Part shown: in pieces, positions 59,987 through 64,000 of the stretch
Position numbering within the stretch: position 1 is the stretch's first letter
How the letters are laid out: each line of letters begins with the position of its first letter
Assembly: GCF_900167135.1 (NCBI RefSeq)
Contig: NZ_FUWZ01000008.1
Span: forward strand, 148,626 to 212,625
Reading direction: 5' to 3'
DNA: 64,000 bases
Source of the DNA: Chitinophaga eiseniae
GTDB taxonomy: Bacteria; Bacteroidota; Bacteroidia; Chitinophagales; Chitinophagaceae
The notes under the pieces: model-generated
Told to the model about the DNA's origin: nothing
The model's database searches: none
Seen by the model: the letters and a program-made list of their open reading frames with translations, nothing else
Made by a program: the position numbers and the translations under genes

Positions 59987-60754
59987 ATGCCCAAGCTCCC
60001 TACAGACCTGGCCCACCTGCTGACAGACACCACCTCCGAGCCCGTTACCATCGGTTATTCGGCCGCCGCCGTGTACCGCTACACCAGCGCCCACAGCGTG
60101 TTTTACCTGAAAACGCAGGCTTCCGGGCAGGGACTTCGCCTGGAATACGACGTACTCACCTGGCTACAGGACAAACTCCCCGTACCAGTAATACAATACT
60201 TCGGCACGCACGACGGCATCGATTACCTGCTCACCACCGCCGTAGACGGCGACATGCTCTGTGCCGGCCACTACCTCGACAACCCCGAACTGACGGTCAA
60301 GCTATTGGCAGACGGCATACAACTACTCTCTGCACTACCCATCCACGATTGCCCCTTCGACAACAGCCTCGACAAGAAACTGGCAGCCGCGGCGTATAAT
60401 GTACAACACGGACTCGTAGACACCTCCGACTGGGAAGGCCATAACCACTTCCCTACCCCACAGGCACTGCTGGATCATCTCATTGCAAACAAGCCAGCGC
60501 ACTACACGCCGGTATTCACGCATGGCGATTACTGTCTGCCGAATATCTTCGGTAAACAGGGACAGGTGAGCGGGTTCATTGATATCGGCGGCGCAGGCGT
60601 GGCGGATATTTACCAGGATATTGCGCTGTGTGTAAGGTCGCTGAAGCATAATTTCGGAACCGATGACTATGCGGCGGGGTTGTTTGAGAGATTAGGGAGG
60701 GAAAGGGACGAGGAACGGGTGGCGTATTATGTGATGCTGGATGAATTGTTTTGA
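59987..60754 (+). CDS. APH(3')-like aminoglycoside/small-molecule phosphotransferase
   Basis: 255 residues, normal for APH(3'). Kinase motifs: N-terminal VYRYTSAHSVFYLKTQ with the ATP-contacting Lys, the catalytic loop THGDYCLPNIF (Asp near residue 181) and the metal-binding FIDIGGAGVADIYQDIA (near residues 197-213), then a C-terminal YYVMLDELF as in resistance kinases. Sequence features favour a genuine APH(3') over the choline- or fructosamine-kinase relatives, but activity against kanamycin-type drugs is inference. It is a single gene next to a decayed IS element. Confidence 0.85.
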   Translation: MPKLPTDLAHLLTDTTSEPVTIGYSAAAVYRYTSAHSVFYLKTQASGQGLRLEYDVLTWLQDKLPVPVIQYFGTHDGIDYLLTTAVDGDMLCAGHYLDNPELTVKLLADGIQLLSALPIHDCPFDNSLDKKLAAAAYNVQHGLVDTSDWEGHNHFPTPQALLDHLIANKPAHYTPVFTHGDYCLPNIFGKQGQVSGFIDIGGAGVADIYQDIALCVRSLKHNFGTDDYAAGLFERLGRERDEERVAYYVMLDELF

Positions 60755-60834
60755 GAGGCGGTGTAAAGTAAGCTGTGTCAACGTTTCCAGGGTAGTATTA
60801 CATAAAGTGTGTCACAGTGATTAAAGATTAAGTT

Positions 60835-61428
60835 TCAATCGATCACTAAATATAATTGATATTGCGCCAATGTCTGATTCCAGTTGTGTACTGGCTTGTT
60901 CCACTTGGCACATATATTCTCCTGGACAAGGAATAAGAGTTTCATAAGGGCGTCTTCCGATTGGAAGGCGCCTTTTGATTTTGTAACAGCACGAAGCCGC
61001 CGATGGAATCCTTCAATAATATTGGTTGTATACATGATTCGGCGGATGTCTTTGTTGTACTGAAAATAGCTACTGAGTCGTGGCCAGTTCTTTCGCCAGG
61101 ATTCGATCACCTTGGGATATCGGGTACCCCAGTTAGATTCCAGTTGATCAAGACTACGCTCTGCCTGGTCAGCGGTACTCTCGACAGATCTCAGCTACGG
61201 ACACTTCCGACTCTTGTCCCTTCAGGATTCAGAATGCCGATGATTTGGCTTTCTGTGAATTTTGACTTTTTCATTTCCTTTAAAATTAAGCGTTTTTATA
61301 TTTTTGATCGCTATCTTTTAAAGGTGAGCTTACACCCCGTCTTTGCCAAACAGGGACTTACCAGAGCGCAATTACTCCAATGTCTTCCGTTTGAGTTCTT
61401 CGTAGTCAAATTTTCCATTTTGTTCCAT
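60835..61428 (-). pseudogene. Interrupted IS256-family transposase
   Basis: The start reads MEQNGKFDYEELKRKTLE, stop, LRSGKSLFGKDGV, stop: the normal IS256 N-terminus with two nonsense mutations. After the IS3 insertion the frame resumes with DQAERSLDQLESNWG and continues RRIMYTTNIIEGFHRRLR to the C-terminal CAKWNKPVHNWNQTLAQ. The mutator-type C-terminal Glu region (TNIIEGF) is retained but the DD part of the active site is deleted. Confidence 0.75.
61173..61274 (-). pseudogene. IS3-family orfA fragment, frameshifted
   Basis: From the ATG at 61274: KKSKFTESQIIGIL, the typical IS3 OrfA start. A few extra bases then shift the frame; the continuation LKGQESEVSVAEICREYR is found one frame over. 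It ends where the IS256 sequence resumes (about 61170). Confidence 0.65.
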
Positions 61429-61548
61429 AAAAAAACTGTATTAAGGGTCTTAATTTTTTAGCCTTTGACACAATCCATTTTACAGTCTCGACAATATACC
61501 TACGGCTTTTGCTTATATTGTAGAACAAACCAGTATTATAAACAATCC

Positions 61549-61950
61549 CTAGATTGATACAAATACAGTAACAATTGTATTATATTGGTCAACCCAAAGC
61601 TGTAACCCTAAACAATCCACATCATAAACATCTTGCTCACTTCCATCAAAAAAGTAAACCTTTTCCATCTTAATATTAGACACAGCAATTTTAAATACAG
61701 CCCAAAAATCTTCAATATTCATTCCTATCAACATCTGCCCTTCTAAAAAACAATCACTTCTACAAGATATAGATTCAATAATACTATCAGATGTATATAT
61801 ATCTATCCCCCCCCCCCTGTAGCTATATGTGTCCCAACTTTCGCCATCTCCTTTAGGATAAAAATTAAAGTTATCTCCATCCAGATACCTTGATATACTT
61901 GTATTGAATTCAAACTGACCAACACGTTTGAAAGGAATTATTTCATACAT
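61549..61950 (-). CDS. Candidate immunity protein for the RHS toxin
   Basis: 133 residues, cytoplasmic, acidic. The middle has GGGIDIYTSDSIIESISCRSDC followed by EGQMLIGMNIEDFWAVF, a pattern I associate with small immunity-type proteins encoded behind polymorphic toxins. It starts 3 bp after the RHS stop and is AT-richer than the upstream genes, as immunity genes usually are. An 11-nt G tract (coding strand) encodes the Arg-Gly-Gly-Gly stretch near residue 45. Function inferred mainly from position. Confidence 0.55.
   Translation of the reverse strand: MYEIIPFKRVGQFEFNTSISRYLDGDNFNFYPKGDGESWDTYSYRGGGIDIYTSDSIIESISCRSDCFLEGQMLIGMNIEDFWAVFKIAVSNIKMEKVYFFDGSEQDVYDVDCLGLQLWVDQYNTIVTVFVSI
61807..61817. 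repeat. Homopolymer of 11 C (11 G on the coding strand) in the immunity gene
   Basis: Longest homopolymer G/C tract noticed in the window. A change by one base would shift the frame of the 61549-61950 gene after about residue 48. Could be a phase-variation site or a sequencing-prone stretch. Confidence 0.6.
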
Positions 61951-61953
61951 ACA

Positions 61954-64000
61954 TTATCGTTTATTTGCTCTGCTATGTTCCTCTCCTTTTGCTTTCTGTG
62001 CCGCATCTCTTTGAACATTTTTAATCTTCTGTTCTATTTGCTTTTTCTCTCTTCCTGTGGCAGTCTTTAACTGTTCTCTATATTGCTCTATTTGCTTTTC
62101 CGCCTTCGACTTTGCCCTACCCCCGTCGCCATGCCTTTCATTTTTGGAACTTCCTCCATTAGGCTTAGGAGCATCCGGCGTTGTTGTTGACTCCATTTTC
62201 TCCAACTTCTCAGCCAGCTCAGGAGATACTTTCGGCTTCGCCTTCTCATCAATGGCTTTCTCTGGCACTGGAAGTCGAACTGCAGTTTCATCTTTAGCAG
62301 CAGGCGCTACTTCTTTATCCTTAGGCTTAGCTCCGTTTTTACCAGTTGCTTCTGATAATAAATTCATTGCAGTACTTAATGTAGCATGTGCACGATAACC
62401 AAACCAAAGAGCTTCTCCAAATTCAATCACAGCTACTACTATAGGAATCACAATTGGTATTCTTCCATCAGGATCACTAAACCTAACGGGATTGTTATAC
62501 GCAAAATGGTAGGGCGTATAATCTTCCTGATTATTTTCTATTAATGGATCTATCTGTATAAACCTTCCTATTTGCTGATCATAAGTTCTTGCATTGAAGT
62601 CGAACCATTCTAACCCGCTACCGTCACTGAACTCTTTGAACTGCAACTCATTTCCGTTATACTTCCTACGATTCTCCGGATAGTTCTTCCCCACCAACGC
62701 ATTCGAACTAATCCCCGCCATCGTCAGCCCAAATGGATAATAATGCGTCTCCTCCAGCACCGGGCCACTCATTTGCGCTACCATCAGGTTATCAAAGAAC
62801 ACCTCTTGCGTACTTTCATTACTGGTGTAAACATACAAAAATCCGCTCTTTTCCATGACCATCTTATCCTGAGAAAGTGTCTGCAACTGATCAGGCTCGG
62901 CTTTCACCTGCTTCACTCCGCTGTTTTGCTCTACCATTTTAAACTGATCATCGAACAAAACGTAGTTCAGATAAGCTTTCGGCTTACCGGGCTGCTGATC
63001 GGGGTTCTTCTCTTTCAGCTGACGATAATCATGATTGTAAAAATTGGCATTGAAAGGCGTGCTCGCCACTGATGCAGGAGCGCCGTGTGTAGCGTCCGTG
63101 GGGGTAGCACCACCAAATGCATTGAGCAGGTCCGCTAACATATTCTCGGCGGGAACAACGGGGTTATTCTTGTCAACCGGACCGTTGGATTTATAAAAAG
63201 CCTTGCTGCTCAACTGGATAGTATCACCCGCCATTACCCTTAACACCAGCGAAGGGCCGATCTTTTTCCCAGTGCCGGTAGCGGTCAATTTAGCGACAGA
63301 TTCATTTTTACCGGCGCTTTCGTCTGCCGGGTACCCTACTGGTTTATTACTCCGGGTATTGTCGATATTACTGAACAACAGGTTCTCTGTCGCTGCATTG
63401 GGCGTTTCCATGGTAGCGGCATACATGGTGAAGTTCGTCTGCTCCGTGAGTACCAGCCGGGTGTTGCCCAGATGGTCTTTTACAAAATAGTCGTAGACAA
63501 ATGTCGGCGCCTGACCCGCCTGGTAAACAGTCCGAATCCGTCCTTCTTCATGTCCGGCAAAACGCAGACTGTCATTTTCATAGACAAAGCCGCCCAGGTA
63601 GTCTGTGGTGGTCACCTTAGCGGTTCCGGTAGTATTATCGGTAACGATCTTACGGACCTTATTACCACCCGCATCGTACATAAACCGTATATTTCCCTTC
63701 CCGGTAACGGTTATCAGTTCCGGCAGGTTAAGGTAGTTGTAGCTGATGGATGCGATTTGTTTATTCCCGTCACGGGTAAGGTTACCCACTCCGTCATAGG
63801 CATAATCAACGCCATCCGTCTGGCTATCGGTAAAATCACCCAGGCCGGTTTTAGCCCTTACCGTATCATAGACCGATTTCAGCTGGTTGCTGTTGTCATT
63901 ATAACGGTAGCTCAATTTATCTACATCTCCTGCCGCATTATTCACCTGGCCGCGTTGTTTCATTGCCAACAGGTTACCATTGGCATCATAATTTATATTG
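61954..64000 (-). CDS. RHS-repeat polymorphic toxin (5' end outside the window)
   Basis: At least 682 residues visible; the frame is open to the window edge with RHS-type YDANGNL repeats, so the start lies beyond 64000. The RHS core ends at YYPFGLTMAGI, then RKYNGNELQ, NARTYDQQIGRFIQIDPL and YAYNNPVRFSDPDG-like YNNPVRFSDPDG, near visible residue 505. A hydrophobic stretch (IPIVIPIVVAVIEFGEALWFG) and a lysine-rich, AT-richer C-terminal 120 residues follow (RHGDGGRAKSKAEKQIEQ; GREKKQIEQKIKNVQRDA; HSRANKR). That tail is the variable toxin region; its activity is not assigned. The immunity-type gene follows at once. Confidence 0.85.
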   Translation of the reverse strand, partial: NINYDANGNLLAMKQRGQVNNAAGDVDKLSYRYNDNSNQLKSVYDTVRAKTGLGDFTDSQTDGVDYAYDGVGNLTRDGNKQIASISYNYLNLPELITVTGKGNIRFMYDAGGNKVRKIVTDNTTGTAKVTTTDYLGGFVYENDSLRFAGHEEGRIRTVYQAGQAPTFVYDYFVKDHLGNTRLVLTEQTNFTMYAATMETPNAATENLLFSNIDNTRSNKPVGYPADESAGKNESVAKLTATGTGKKIGPSLVLRVMAGDTIQLSSKAFYKSNGPVDKNNPVVPAENMLADLLNAFGGATPTDATHGAPASVASTPFNANFYNHDYRQLKEKNPDQQPGKPKAYLNYVLFDDQFKMVEQNSGVKQVKAEPDQLQTLSQDKMVMEKSGFLYVYTSNESTQEVFFDNLMVAQMSGPVLEETHYYPFGLTMAGISSNALVGKNYPENRRKYNGNELQFKEFSDGSGLEWFDFNARTYDQQIGRFIQIDPLIENNQEDYTPYHFAYNNPVRFSDPDGRIPIVIPIVVAVIEFGEALWFGYRAHATLSTAMNLLSEATGKNGAKPKDKEVAPAAKDETAVRLPVPEKAIDEKAKPKVSPELAEKLEKMESTTTPDAPKPNGGSSKNERHGDGGRAKSKAEKQIEQYREQLKTATGREKKQIEQKIKNVQRDAAQKAKGEEHSRANKR

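Larger units (their letters stand above)
60763..61483. mobile_element. Decayed IS256-family element with an IS3-family fragment inside
   Basis: Imperfect terminal inverted repeats (60763-60783 and 61463-61483; 15 of 21 positions match, sharing GTAAA and TGTGTCAA) bound 721 bp, about half a full IS256 element. Inside, on the minus strand, are the start of an IS256 transposase (from 61428), a piece of IS3 orfA (about 61173-61274) and the IS256 transposase C-terminus (60835 to about 61170). No flanking target duplication was found. Cannot transpose on its own. Confidence 0.65.

Noticed and set aside
60755..61491. Target-site duplication around the IS256 remnant
   Set aside because: The bases flanking the two inverted repeats (GAGGCGGT and AGTCTCGA) do not match, so no duplication is claimed.
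1..64000. CRISPR array, rRNA operon, prophage or integrative element
   Set aside because: I found no regularly spaced repeats, no rRNA sequence and no integrase, capsid or conjugation genes; the only mobile sequence recognised is the decayed IS at 60763-61483.

Overview
The window looks like chromosome from a member of the Bacteroidota, most likely a Chitinophaga-like member of the Chitinophagaceae. Supporting signs are two SusC/SusD loci each led by an ECF sigma factor and a FecR-type anti-sigma factor, Bacteroidota-type promoters (TTTG-N19-TAnnTTTG, two perfect copies seen), a CzcA pump fused to a TolC domain, GH76 mannanases, DUF4402 proteins, a DUF6660 protein and TlpA/DUF4369 thioredoxins. 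Coding is dense, with few mobile sequences until the right end.

Layout. 1-10 kb: AraC regulator, GNAT acetyltransferase, DUF885 hydrolase, a leftward glycan-degradation cluster (GH9-like hydrolase, Tat-exported FAD oxidoreductase, stump of an alpha/beta-hydrolase esterase) with a double LacI-type operator, a second AraC regulator, and an amidohydrolase fused to an NTF2-like domain. 10.3-16.5 kb: metal-efflux operon (DUF6660, CzcA-TolC fusion, His-rich adaptor). 16.6-20.2 kb: an AT-richer unit of AraC regulator, GMC oxidoreductase and its small subunit. 20.4-27 kb: unclassified lipoprotein, small membrane protein, purK-purE, tRNA-Leu(CAG), CBM6-like secreted protein, and a TetR regulator beside a baeRF-type eRF1 homologue.

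27-37.3 kb is an alpha-mannan utilisation locus: sigma factor, FecR, SusC, SusD, SusE-like lipoprotein and two GH76 enzymes. 37.4-42.2 kb holds a LysR regulator divergent from a beta-lactamase-fold serine hydrolase, a tiny basic protein, a FemX-like protein and an S24/HTH regulator. 42.3-47.4 kb holds the most striking system: a leftward operon of DUF4402 subunit, PapD-like chaperone, DUF4402 subunit, usher, DUF4402 subunit. This is a complete chaperone-usher-type fimbrial locus in a phylum known for type V pili.

47.9-50.3 kb: zinc-ribbon protein, then an ArsR-SRPBCC-hydrolase operon with paired operators. 50.3-59.9 kb: a second SusCD locus with two TlpA-type thioredoxins. Between its fecR and susC lies a candidate three-hairpin antisense sRNA with its own promoter and terminator. 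60-64 kb: APH(3')-like kinase, a decayed IS256 element containing an IS3 fragment, and an RHS toxin (5' end outside the window) with a candidate immunity gene that carries an 11-nt G tract.
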